Of a DNA stretch of 64,000 nt, positions 33,119 through 41,302 are shown piece after piece. The position numbers and the translations under genes are program-made. The first letter of the stretch is position 1. Every line of letters starts with the position of its first letter. The DNA is from Pseudolysobacter sp964466115 (GTDB lineage: Bacteria; Pseudomonadota; Gammaproteobacteria; Xanthomonadales; Rhodanobacteraceae): assembly GCA_964466115.1 (NCBI GenBank), contig CAYXMH010000005.1, positions 66,731 to 130,730 on the forward strand, read 5' to 3'. The notes below the pieces were generated by a model. That model did not search any database. It had not been told where the DNA came from and saw nothing but the letters and a program-made list of their open reading frames with translations.

Positions 33119-34450
33119 ATGAGGAGTCTTCGCGTCCGCCAATGGGTGATTGCGCTCGTCGTGGGCCGGCTATTGAGCGCCCTCGACGTCGCTGCCGCCG
33201 CTGATATCAACGCCGTGCGGGTCTGGGCCAGTCCTGATTACACGCGGGCGGTGTTTGATGTGAGTGGGCCGTTGGATTACAAATTATTCGAGCTTTCCAA
33301 TCCCGATCGGATTGTGCTCGATATTCATGCCGCCAGCATCAATGAGCGTTTCAGCTCCAGTGGTGGCAAGGGCCTGTTAAAGGCAATGCGCACCGGCAAG
33401 CAAGGTAAGGGCGATGTGCGGGTGGTGTTCGATTTAAACGACAGTGCGCGCCCCAAAAGCTTTCTTTTGCAGCCGGCCGATGAGTTTGGTTATCGGTTGG
33501 TGGTCGATTTATACCCCAAGAAGAAATCGTCCACAGTCGATGTCGTGAAGAGCATCGATGAGGCATTGCCGGAAAAACTGCGCAGTGTGGTGGTTGCCGT
33601 TGACGCCGGCCATGGCGGCGATGATCCCGGTGCCACGGGTGCTTCCGGTACGCATGAGAAAGACGTCACGCTCCGCGTGGCGCGGGAGTTGAAACAGCAA
33701 ATCGACAAGCAGCCGGGTATGAGTGCCGTGCTGATTCGCGATGGCGATTATTTCATTCCGTTGCAGCGGCGCTACCAGAAAGCGCGCGAGGCCAAGGCCG
33801 ATCTTTTCGTTTCGATTCACGCCGACGCTTACAGCAATTCCGATGCGCGCGGATCCTCCGTGTGGACCCTGTCATCGCGCGGCGCCACCAATGAGGCGGC
33901 GCGCTGGTTGGAAGATCGGGAAAACCGTTCGGATTTGGTCGGCGGCGTTTCATTGGACGATAAAGACAACGTGCTGGCCGCGGTATTGTTGGATTTATCG
34001 CAAGGGGCGACCCTTGAGGCCAGCAACGTGGTGGCCGAACAGGTGTTGAACGCATTGCGCAAGATCGGCCCCACGCACAAACAATACGTTGAGCGCGCCA
34101 ATTTTGTCGTACTGCGGTCGCCCGACGTGCCTTCGATCCTGGTGGAAACGGCTTTTATCACCAATCCGAGTGAAGAAAAGCGTTTAAATGACGAAGACGA
34201 GCGAGAGAAATTGTCGATCGCGATTTTGGATGGCGTGCGTAATTATTTTCGCGCCACCCCGCCCCCGGGAACTTGGTTTGCGGCAAACAGCGCTAAAGAC
34301 CGGCCCAGTGAACATATCGTAACGCGCGGCGAAACCTTAAGCGGCATTGCGGAACATCACGGCATTAGCGTTTCTGCGCTGCGCTCGGCGAACAAGCTCG
34401 GCGATGACAATGTTCGGGTGGGGGTGGTGTTGCGCATTCCGAATTCGTGA
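33119..34450 (+). CDS. amiB: N-acetylmuramoyl-L-alanine amidase AmiB (AMIN-amidase_3-LysM)
   Basis: Periplasmic murein amidase used in daughter-cell separation. 443 residues: signal peptide (about 7-28, ending VAAAA), AMIN domain (about 30-130; VRVWASPDYTRAVFDVSGPL), amidase_3 zinc domain (about 155-375) and a C-terminal LysM (about 395-441; HIVTRGETLSGIAEHHGISV). Zinc/catalytic residues sit in VAVDAGHGGDDPGA, LFVSIHADAY and ILVETAFITNP. The LysM module makes it longer than AmiC. No clear ribosome site precedes the ATG; the 133 bases upstream are AT-rich. It is in the conserved nnr-tsaE-amiB-mutL order, which supports the AmiB name. Activation by an EnvC/NlpD-type LytM factor is expected but not seen here. 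Confidence 0.94.
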   Translation: MRSLRVRQWVIALVVGRLLSALDVAAAADINAVRVWASPDYTRAVFDVSGPLDYKLFELSNPDRIVLDIHAASINERFSSSGGKGLLKAMRTGKQGKGDVRVVFDLNDSARPKSFLLQPADEFGYRLVVDLYPKKKSSTVDVVKSIDEALPEKLRSVVVAVDAGHGGDDPGATGASGTHEKDVTLRVARELKQQIDKQPGMSAVLIRDGDYFIPLQRRYQKAREAKADLFVSIHADAYSNSDARGSSVWTLSSRGATNEAARWLEDRENRSDLVGGVSLDDKDNVLAAVLLDLSQGATLEASNVVAEQVLNALRKIGPTHKQYVERANFVVLRSPDVPSILVETAFITNPSEEKRLNDEDEREKLSIAILDGVRNYFRATPPPGTWFAANSAKDRPSEHIVTRGETLSGIAEHHGISVSALRSANKLGDDNVRVGVVLRIPNS

Positions 34451-34478
34451 GCTGTGCGGGCCGATTGAGGCCTAACCA

Positions 34479-34619
34479 CCGTTCATGGTTCGACAAGCTC
34501 ACCACGAACGATGGTTAAGCCTCGACATGGCCGTTTGTGTTTCGACAAGATCATCAGGAATGGTGGTTAAGCTTCAATGCATACAGCCGTTCGTGGTGAG
34601 CTTGTCGAACCATGAACGG
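34479..34619. repeat. Long inverted repeat of TTCGACAAGCTCA-type units between amiB and mutL
   Basis: The 313-base gap 34451-34763 holds three related units. The first (34479-34510, core GGTTCGACAAGCTCACC) and the third (34587-34619, core GGTGAGCTTGTCGAACC) are exact reverse complements over 32 bases with 76 bases between them. A diverged middle copy lies at 34531-34563 (TTTCGACAAGATCATCAGG). The set can form a long stem-loop that may end the amiB transcript or isolate mutL. Confidence 0.85.
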
Positions 34620-34763
34620 CCTTCCAGCAAGCGATTCAATAGGTAAGCCCAACCACCTTAACGTTATTTCCATCTCAAATTGGAAATGCGCTACGTGAGC
34701 CATTTTTGCAGCGCGCATTTCTTAAGTTCGATATCATGCGTAACTCTAATTTGGGTTATTCGC

Positions 34764-36569
34764 ATGCCGAGCATCCGCCAACTCCCTCCTGAATTGGTCA
34801 ATCAAATCGCCGCCGGTGAAGTGATCGAGCGCCCGGCTTCGGTCGTAAAAGAGTTGGTGGAAAACAGTCTCGACGCCGGCGCCACGCGCATTGAAATCGA
34901 GATTGAAGACGGCGGATCGCGGTTGATTCGAGTGCGCGACAACGGTACCGGCATCGCACCCGATGAGCTGGCATTGGCGTTGTCGGCGCACGCCACCAGC
35001 AAGATTGGATCGATCGACGATTTAGGCCGCGTGCGCACCATGGGGTTTCGCGGTGAGGCGTTGCCGAGCATTGCCTCGGTATCGCGCTTTGCTTTGACCT
35101 CGCGCCAGCCAGATCAAGACGCTGCCTGGCGCATTGAGAATGACGGTGCATCGCTGCAGGCCCCGCGCCCGGCGCAGCATCCGGTGGGAAGTACGGTGGA
35201 AGTGCGCGAGCTTTTTTACAACGTACCCGCCCGGCGTAAATTCCTGCGTGCGGAGCGCACCGAATTTAATCACAGCGATGATTTGATGAAATCGCTAGCG
35301 CTAGCGCGCATGGACATCGAATTCCGGTTGAACCACAACGGCAAGCCGGTGCGCCATCTGCGCGCGGTGACCGACGATGCGGGCGCCACGCAGCGTGTGG
35401 CCGATGTGTGCGGCGCGGAATTTGTCGCGCAAAGTTTGCGCATTGAACAAAACGCGGCCGGCTTGCGCTTGGGCGGCTGGGTAGGGTTGCCGACTGCGGC
35501 GCGCAGCCAAGCCGATCAGCAATATTTTTATGTGAATGGCCGGCTGGTGCGCGATCGTGTGGTCAGCCATGCGGTGCGGCAAGCGTTCGCCGATGTGTTG
35601 TTTCACGGTCGTCATCCGGCGTTCGTTCTGTTTCTCGAACTCGATCCGGAATTGGTGGATGTGAACGTGCATCCGGCCAAGAGCGAGGTGCGGTTTCGCG
35701 AAGGACGCTTGGTGCATGATTTTCTTTATCGCACGTTGAATGAGGCGTTGGCCGAAACACGCGCGGGAACATCGCCTGCGGTGTCATTATCCAAACCCAC
35801 CGATAATGGGTCATTCAAGGCGGAAGCTTATCCAACTTGGCAGCGGCAAGCGGGGTTTTCGCTCGGTGTGCGTGAGCCGATGGCGGAATACCGCGCGCTG
35901 CTCGGCGGTATGCCAGAGGCTGGCGGTGCACCGATCGCACAACGCGATATCGCAGTGAATGCGATAAGTGACGAAGCGACGGACATTCCACCGCTCGGTT
36001 ATGCCTTGGCACAATTGCGTGGCATCTATGTATTGGCCGAGAACGCGCAAGGCTTGGTCTTGGTCGATATGCACGCCGCACACGAACGCATCACCTACGA
36101 AAAGTTGAAAACGGCGAGTGCCTGCGATGGCATCCGCGCACAGTTATTATTGGTGCCGTTGCCATTATCGCTGAGTGATCGCGAAGCGGCCTGTGTCGAG
36201 GAACAGGAAGCTCGTTTCTTAGAATTGGGATTTGAAATTCAACGCAGCGGCCCACGCAGCGTAATCATTAAACGTTATCCCACCTTATTGGAAGGCGCTG
36301 ACGTCGGCGCCTTGGTGCGCGATGTCATCGCCGATTTTCTAACGCATGGCAGCTCGCAGCGTTTGGAGGAAGTGCAGAACGAAGTGCTGTCAACGATGGC
36401 CTGCCATGGTTCGGTGCGCGCCAATCGACGATTGACATTGCCGGAGATGAACGCATTATTGCGCGAGATGGAAGCAACATTGCGTTCTGGGCAATGCAAT
36501 CACGGCCGGCCAACCTGGGTGCAGATGAGCGTCACCGAGCTCGATCGATTGTTTTTGCGTGGACGTTAA
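34764..36569 (+). CDS. mutL: DNA mismatch repair protein MutL (endonuclease-type)
   Basis: ATG at 34764 (MPSIRQLPPELVNQIAAGEV) gives 601 residues; an upstream in-frame ATG at 34680 adds non-conserved residues. The GHKL ATPase motifs are intact: VVKELVENSLDAGAT, IRVRDNGTGI, TMGFRGEALPSIASVS and FYNVPARRKFLRAE. The C-terminal dimer domain contains DMHAAHERITYE, which fits the DQHA(X)2E(X)4E nicking motif with Met for Gln, plus ACHGSVRA and QCNHGRPTW. This marks a nicking MutL, as in gammaproteobacteria that lack MutH. It ends the nnr-tsaE-amiB-mutL cluster; miaA, which often follows, is absent. Confidence 0.95.
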   Translation: MPSIRQLPPELVNQIAAGEVIERPASVVKELVENSLDAGATRIEIEIEDGGSRLIRVRDNGTGIAPDELALALSAHATSKIGSIDDLGRVRTMGFRGEALPSIASVSRFALTSRQPDQDAAWRIENDGASLQAPRPAQHPVGSTVEVRELFYNVPARRKFLRAERTEFNHSDDLMKSLALARMDIEFRLNHNGKPVRHLRAVTDDAGATQRVADVCGAEFVAQSLRIEQNAAGLRLGGWVGLPTAARSQADQQYFYVNGRLVRDRVVSHAVRQAFADVLFHGRHPAFVLFLELDPELVDVNVHPAKSEVRFREGRLVHDFLYRTLNEALAETRAGTSPAVSLSKPTDNGSFKAEAYPTWQRQAGFSLGVREPMAEYRALLGGMPEAGGAPIAQRDIAVNAISDEATDIPPLGYALAQLRGIYVLAENAQGLVLVDMHAAHERITYEKLKTASACDGIRAQLLLVPLPLSLSDREAACVEEQEARFLELGFEIQRSGPRSVIIKRYPTLLEGADVGALVRDVIADFLTHGSSQRLEEVQNEVLSTMACHGSVRANRRLTLPEMNALLREMEATLRSGQCNHGRPTWVQMSVTELDRLFLRGR

Positions 36570-36585
36570 CCAATGATGATCTCTC

Positions 36586-36668
36586 GTAGGCTGGCGCTGA
36601 ACGCAGTGAAGCCCAGCATGCCTCAGCAACAAATTTGCTGGGCTTCACTGCGTTCAGCGCCAGCCTAC
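36586..36668. repeat. Perfect 33-bp inverted repeat (hairpin) after mutL
   Basis: Bases 36586-36618 and 36636-36668 are exact reverse complements (GTAGGCTGGCGCTGAACGCA at the left end) around a 17-base loop. The outer GTAGGCTGG/CCAGCCTAC ends link it to the elements at 10885, 48436 and 53814. It starts 17 bases after the mutL stop and would make a very stable RNA hairpin, though without a T run. Confidence 0.9.
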
Positions 36669-36721
36669 AAATAGTCCGCCCGTTTGTATGGGGCGCTTAT
36701 TAATGTATTGAAATAAACCCT

Positions 36722-37606
36722 ATGATAAAAATTTTCGTTTTATTTTTTACTCTGGCATTGTTCTCTGGGTACGTGAGTGCGAGTGACAACGCCGCTTACG
36801 TTAAGGAAATCGAAGCCGTACGCGCACAACGAGTTGCCCGTCTGACGGCGCCCGACGGCTGGTTATCCTTGGTCGGCTTGCACTGGCTTAAACCCGGTCC
36901 GAACCGCATCGGCAGTGCCGCCGATAACGATATCGTACTCACCAAAGCACCGCCGTACCTTGGTGTGATCGCCTTAAACGACGGTAAAACCACCATTACC
37001 CTGGATCCCCATGGCACTGTATTGATTGACGGCAAATCACAACCGCAAGCCGAGCTTCTTTTTGATCCGCCAACCCTCGTTTCGTTTGGTACGGCAAGTT
37101 TTTTTGTCATCAAGCGTGGTGATAAATTTGGACTGCGCGTAAAAGACAGCGAAGCGGAAAGTTTAAAGAATTTCGTTGGCTTCGATTATTTCGATATCGA
37201 TCCCTCCTGGCGCATCGAAGCACGCTGGGAAGCGTTCGATCCACCGCGCGAGATCGAAATCGCGAATGTCATAGGCTTAATCGAAAAATACCCCACACCC
37301 GGGGTAGCGGTGTTCGAGCGTGATGGCAAAACCTACCACTTAACTCCGTACATCGAAGTGCCGGACGATCCGGAACTGTTTATCGTGTTCGCCGACCGCA
37401 CCAGCGGCAAAGAAACCTATGGTGCGGCCCGGTTTCTTTACGTCGATAAACCGAAAGACGGCAAACTCATCATCGACTTCAATCACGCCTACAATCCACC
37501 GTGCGCCTTCACGCCGTATGCCACCTGCCCTTTAGCGCCGGCGCAAAACCGGTTGGACCTGCGTGTAACAGCGGGCGAAAAGAAATATCGCGGCGCGCAT
37601 GACTAA
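36722..37606 (+). CDS. DUF1684 family exported protein
   Basis: 294 residues with an N-terminal signal peptide (IKIFVLFFTLALFSGYVSAS). The DUF1684 signature is plain in the C-terminal half: DRTSGKETYGAARFLYVD, IIDFNHAYNPPCAFTPYATC and PLAPAQNRLDLRV; GWLSLVGLHWLKPGPNRIG near the N-terminus is also conserved. The function of this family is not established; the fold is beta-rich and may bind or hydrolyse a small molecule. It stands alone between the hairpin after mutL and the converging pilin gene, 10 bases apart. Confidence 0.88.
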   Translation: MIKIFVLFFTLALFSGYVSASDNAAYVKEIEAVRAQRVARLTAPDGWLSLVGLHWLKPGPNRIGSAADNDIVLTKAPPYLGVIALNDGKTTITLDPHGTVLIDGKSQPQAELLFDPPTLVSFGTASFFVIKRGDKFGLRVKDSEAESLKNFVGFDYFDIDPSWRIEARWEAFDPPREIEIANVIGLIEKYPTPGVAVFERDGKTYHLTPYIEVPDDPELFIVFADRTSGKETYGAARFLYVDKPKDGKLIIDFNHAYNPPCAFTPYATCPLAPAQNRLDLRVTAGEKKYRGAHD

Positions 37607-37616
37607 AGTTGCTCAT

Positions 37617-38042
37617 TTACCAACACGTATTACCCGCAGGAGTCGACGCCTTAGTCGTTGTTCCGCTCGCGTAAGTTAACGTAAACGTGGCGCATTTGCT
37701 GTCGCTTGATTGCGCTCCTTGTGTGGTGGCCGTTGCGGTGAAGCCTGCAGCATTCTGTCCCGATACGCTAAATGCGTAGTAAGCGTGTTCGGATGTGCTC
37801 ATCCCCGCGATTTCCGCAAGCGAACCGTATGCTACGTGGTTGGTTCGGTATTTTTCTTGTAGTAGTTGGATTTGTTGCAATCCCGAAATCGCTTCCGAGC
37901 GACGGCTCCGGCGCAACTGGTCAACGAATGCGGGATAAGCAATGGTGGTTAAGATTGCGATTACCGCCATGACGATCACGAGTTCAAGCAACGTAAATCC
38001 ACTGGAGAATTTCGGGCTGCGGATTTTTCGGTCTGACAACAT
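37617..38042 (-). CDS. pilE: Type IV pilin-like protein PilE
   Basis: 141 residues with a class IVa prepilin leader: a basic stretch, then SGFTLLELVIVMAVIAILT; cleavage by PilD would fall before Phe with Glu at position 5 of the mature protein. The region YPAFVDQLRRSRRSEAISGL and the C-terminal Cys pair (KCATFTLTYASG ... NTCW) match the PilE-type minor pilins encoded in Xanthomonas/Pseudomonas fimT-pilVWXY1-E clusters. Here it is on the opposite strand, 250 bases from fimT, instead of at the end of the operon, so it has its own promoter in the shared intergenic region 38043-38292. Confidence 0.85.
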   Translation of the reverse strand: MLSDRKIRSPKFSSGFTLLELVIVMAVIAILTTIAYPAFVDQLRRSRRSEAISGLQQIQLLQEKYRTNHVAYGSLAEIAGMSTSEHAYYAFSVSGQNAAGFTATATTQGAQSSDSKCATFTLTYASGTTTKASTPAGNTCW

Positions 38043-38292
38043 AGCTTATTTTAACATGCTGCGAGAGTTTGATTTCGTTAAAAATCCGTTGTTGAAAATC
38101 GGTTGTTTACGTTAAGCAGATACGGGCAATCACCGCAATTAAGGCCCAGACTTTGATGGCTCAATTCTTGCAATTTTTGTACAAAGAGAAAGTTTTAATT
38201 GCATCTTGTTGAAGCGTCGTTCGTAGCGTATTGTTGGTGGCGTGTCAGTAGTTCTGCGATGTGGTTCCCCATCTTAACGATCGGGGGTAGAA

Positions 38293-38898
38293 ATGAGTTA
38301 CGCAATCCGGCGATCTAGTCAATCCTCTAACACAGGTTTTACTTTGGTCGAGCTCATGATCACGTTGGCAGTGTTGATCATCCTTATCTTGTTGGCGGTT
38401 CCCCCCTTCCTTGAGTTTCGCGAGCGCAGCATCGCGCGCGGCGCTGCCGAACAGCTGGCAACGTTTTGGGCCAATGCGCGCTTTGAGGCAATCAAACGCG
38501 ATACTCCGATTAAAGTCACGTTTAAACGCAGCAGTGACGATTCGATGTGCCTTGGGGCAGCCGTGCAATTGGATACCACCAATTACAGCGCTTGTGATTG
38601 TTTTACGGCGAATGCTTGTGATGTCGGGCGTTATCCGTCCGATCAAGCCGAATGGCGCGGTGCAAAATGGGTGGCAAATCCGGCCGTTGGTAACAACGGG
38701 GTTGTGTTTATTGACCCAAAACAAGGATTGCTGACGCAAATGGGTGACGCCGGCAGCGTGACATTGCGCTCGCCATCGACGACCAGCCACCAATACCGTT
38801 TGCGCTTCGTCATCGATCTGCTAGGCCGTGGTACGTTGTGCGAACCTGCCGATGCGCCCATGCATTTACCTGATTTTTCAACACGCCAATGCGGATGA
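38293..38898 (+). CDS. fimT: Minor pseudopilin FimT/GspH-like
   Basis: 201 residues. Prepilin signature NTGFTLVELMITLAVLIIL near residue 14, with Glu at mature position 5, followed by the GspH/FimT pattern VPPFLEFRERSIARGAAEQL and FWANARFEAIKRD. The C-terminal beta domain contains several cysteines (SMCLGAAV, ACDCFTANACD). First gene of the minor pilin operon; it overlaps pilW by 10 bases. In type IV pili FimT/minor pilins prime assembly and, in some competent bacteria, bind DNA. Confidence 0.85.
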   Translation: MSYAIRRSSQSSNTGFTLVELMITLAVLIILILLAVPPFLEFRERSIARGAAEQLATFWANARFEAIKRDTPIKVTFKRSSDDSMCLGAAVQLDTTNYSACDCFTANACDVGRYPSDQAEWRGAKWVANPAVGNNGVVFIDPKQGLLTQMGDAGSVTLRSPSTTSHQYRLRFVIDLLGRGTLCEPADAPMHLPDFSTRQCG

Positions 38899-39650
38899 GA
38901 AAGATGCCCAACTTAAGCAAGCACGCCGGATTCTCTCTCGTCGAAATGATGATTGCGATCGTTGCCGGTCTGATTTTGGTTGGCAGCACCTTGGGGTTCA
39001 CGCTTTCCGGCGTGCGCAGCAACACCGATTTCGTTAACGCGACTTACCTCACGCAGGAGTTGCGCGGCGTTATGGATCTGGTAACCCGGGAGTTAAAGCG
39101 TGCCGGTTACGATCAGCATGCAATTGATGGCGTGGGCGCGGGCTCCGTGTTTAAGTCCAAATTCGCCCCAATGAAATTTTTCCCAACTCCCAGCGCAAAC
39201 TCAACCATAGCCAGCTGCGTCATATTGGCTTATGACAGTAAAGCGAATACCGCATCGAATCGCCCTGGTGCGATTGCCAATAGCGAGCGACGCGGGATAC
39301 GGATTAACGCAGAAAAACAAGCCATCGAATACAACTTAGGTTCAACTGCGTTACCCGATTGCAGCTCGGAGGGAGCCAATTACGCCGCCTATCCACCCAC
39401 CTGCAACGCGACCAGCGGGTGGTGTGCGTTGACCAATCCACAAAGGGTGAAAGTGACCCGTTTCGACCTGGACACGCACAATACAAAAAGCATACCAAGC
39501 ACATCTACGTCACCCGGACTGACAATTCGCGTCATGAAAGTGACATTGGTGGGCGCATTGAATACCGATTCTAATGTGGTGCGCAGTCTTGTTGACGAGG
39601 TTCGAATACGAGCGGACTGTCCGTTAACAAATTGTACTTCGGTGCCTTGA
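38889..39650 (+). CDS. pilW: Minor pilin PilW
   Basis: 253 residues. Prepilin motif HAGFSLVEMMIAIVAGLILV, then ELRGVMDLVTRELKRAGYD, a segment typical of PilW. The middle has Cys-rich loops (ALPDCSSEG, TCNATSGWCALTNPQRV). Its start overlaps fimT by 10 bases and pilX begins 6 bases after its stop, so fimT-pilW-pilX-pilV is a single operon. PilW joins PilX, PilV and PilE in the tip complex that starts pilus polymerisation. Confidence 0.85.
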   Translation: MRMRKMPNLSKHAGFSLVEMMIAIVAGLILVGSTLGFTLSGVRSNTDFVNATYLTQELRGVMDLVTRELKRAGYDQHAIDGVGAGSVFKSKFAPMKFFPTPSANSTIASCVILAYDSKANTASNRPGAIANSERRGIRINAEKQAIEYNLGSTALPDCSSEGANYAAYPPTCNATSGWCALTNPQRVKVTRFDLDTHNTKSIPSTSTSPGLTIRVMKVTLVGALNTDSNVVRSLVDEVRIRADCPLTNCTSVP

Positions 39651-39656
39651 GAATTT

Positions 39657-41291
39657 ATGGACATTAGGTTAAATCGCACGCCTCCGAGACGGGTTTTTCA
39701 TTGTTTGAGCGCTGTCTTGGCAAGACCTCCTCCATGGCAAGGCCACTACATTCGATTCCTACCCAATCGGCAACGCGGTGCAACTACCCTAATCGTTGCT
39801 ATTCTGATGCTGATGATTTTAAGCACGGTGGTGAGCTTCTCAACCAGCGTTGGCGTCTTCGAGCAAAGGATCGCTGGTAACGAAAATCGTTCGCGCTTAG
39901 CGCAAGCCGCTGCCGAGGGCGCACTCGGAATGGCAGAGCAATATATTAAAGCCAACACGGTCAATCTGGTTTCTACGCAAACCACCACGGGTTGGTTGGA
40001 TCCGGCGGCGATGCGCTGGCAAAAATGCATCGATCCGGTGCCAACGGGACAATCGGATCCCTGCCTTGCGGAAGCCGATAGCGCAAGACGAAGCGAAATG
40101 TTTCGCTACAATTTAAATGGAATAACGACACTGAATTTTGCGGCGACGCTGCCAACGTCTGCTCAAATCTCCAATACGGGTGGTTCCGCGGCGTTTCCCG
40201 TTACGACCCAAGTATCGGCGCTATTGTGCCGGCTCGATACGACCGTTCCCAGCAAGCCGTTCTGTTCCGCTAACCCGGCGAATTCCCGCGTATTCGCGGT
40301 CACCCTAGTCGCCACCGCTAATTTGACGGGTGAGTCGGCGAATGCGCAAGTGAAGGAAACGATCGCGTCTTATCGATCGATTGCGGGCGCTGCCACTAGT
40401 CCGCTGAGTGCGTCCGGCATCGTCAAGGGATTGGGCAATGCCGAGATCCTGACCAGTCCGAACGCAGGTGGTTGGGGTGTGCCGGTGTCCATTTGGTCGC
40501 CGTACGATGTCGATATATCGGGGCAGGGCGGAGGCATCGGCAGTGTCTCAACCTGTCAGCTGGGCGATTATTTAGGACAAGTTCCCTCTGAGGAATTGTT
40601 CACAACGTGTGCTGACGGTAATCACAGCTGTGGCTGTCCCGCCGACAGTATTTTGTCTGGGCATTCCGGTGCGGTGAAGAAAGAAGGCATAGACATACTC
40701 GATCGCGATGGTGACCAAGGCGCGCTTCCGGACATCACGTTTTTCCCTATGGAACCTTTTGACGACTCAAACGATCCTTTGGATGACTCGTTGTTTGAGT
40801 GGATTTTCGGGAAAAATGTGGTCGAGGAGGGACATACCCTGGTTCTTCAAAATTGCGGCTCATCCGGCAATAAAGATTGCGCCAAAGTGGCTTTAGAAGG
40901 TCTTGCGACGCAGATACTCAGCGATTGTTCGAGTTTAAGTGCGGAATCGACCGGCCTTATTTGGGTAACGGGCGAATGCGATTTACCCGCAACGGTTGGT
41001 ACGCCACAGGATCCGGTGGTATTGGTCGTCGAGGATAGTATGAGTGTTAGTGTTGACACTACTTTTTTTGGAATGCTGTTTGTGCGCTCTTCCGATAATA
41101 CCGCTACGTTCTCTGGTTCAGGGAGCGTGCAGATTTTTGGTTCGGTGGTTGTGGAAGGTGATGTGGACATGAGCGGTCATTTCAGCATCATCTATTCCGA
41201 CCAAATTACGCAGGCAATCAACAACTCTCGAGTGTTTTCACGGCTAGCTCGTTTGCCGGGTAGCTGGTTGGATTCACAGGTGGCGTTTTAG
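39657..41291 (+). CDS. pilX: Oversized PilX-like minor pilin
   Basis: 544 residues, about three times the usual PilX length. The N-terminal part is PilX-like: QRGATTLIVAILMLMILSTV, then FEQRIAGNENRSRLAQAAAE and GALGMAEQYI (about 39-95). There is no Glu at position 5, as is usual for PilX. The extra part (about 240-540) contains a Cys-rich loop (TTCADGNHSCGCP), an Asp-rich stretch (EPFDDSNDPLDDSLFEW) and a beta-rich C-terminus with VVVEGDVDMSGHFSIIYSD, resembling polymer-forming or bactofilin-like strands. The 38 residues before the motif are long for a leader, so the true start may lie later. It lies between pilW and pilV. Confidence 0.75.
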   Translation: MDIRLNRTPPRRVFHCLSAVLARPPPWQGHYIRFLPNRQRGATTLIVAILMLMILSTVVSFSTSVGVFEQRIAGNENRSRLAQAAAEGALGMAEQYIKANTVNLVSTQTTTGWLDPAAMRWQKCIDPVPTGQSDPCLAEADSARRSEMFRYNLNGITTLNFAATLPTSAQISNTGGSAAFPVTTQVSALLCRLDTTVPSKPFCSANPANSRVFAVTLVATANLTGESANAQVKETIASYRSIAGAATSPLSASGIVKGLGNAEILTSPNAGGWGVPVSIWSPYDVDISGQGGGIGSVSTCQLGDYLGQVPSEELFTTCADGNHSCGCPADSILSGHSGAVKKEGIDILDRDGDQGALPDITFFPMEPFDDSNDPLDDSLFEWIFGKNVVEEGHTLVLQNCGSSGNKDCAKVALEGLATQILSDCSSLSAESTGLIWVTGECDLPATVGTPQDPVVLVVEDSMSVSVDTTFFGMLFVRSSDNTATFSGSGSVQIFGSVVVEGDVDMSGHFSIIYSDQITQAINNSRVFSRLARLPGSWLDSQVAF

Positions 41292-41302
41292 GAAACATCC
41301 CT

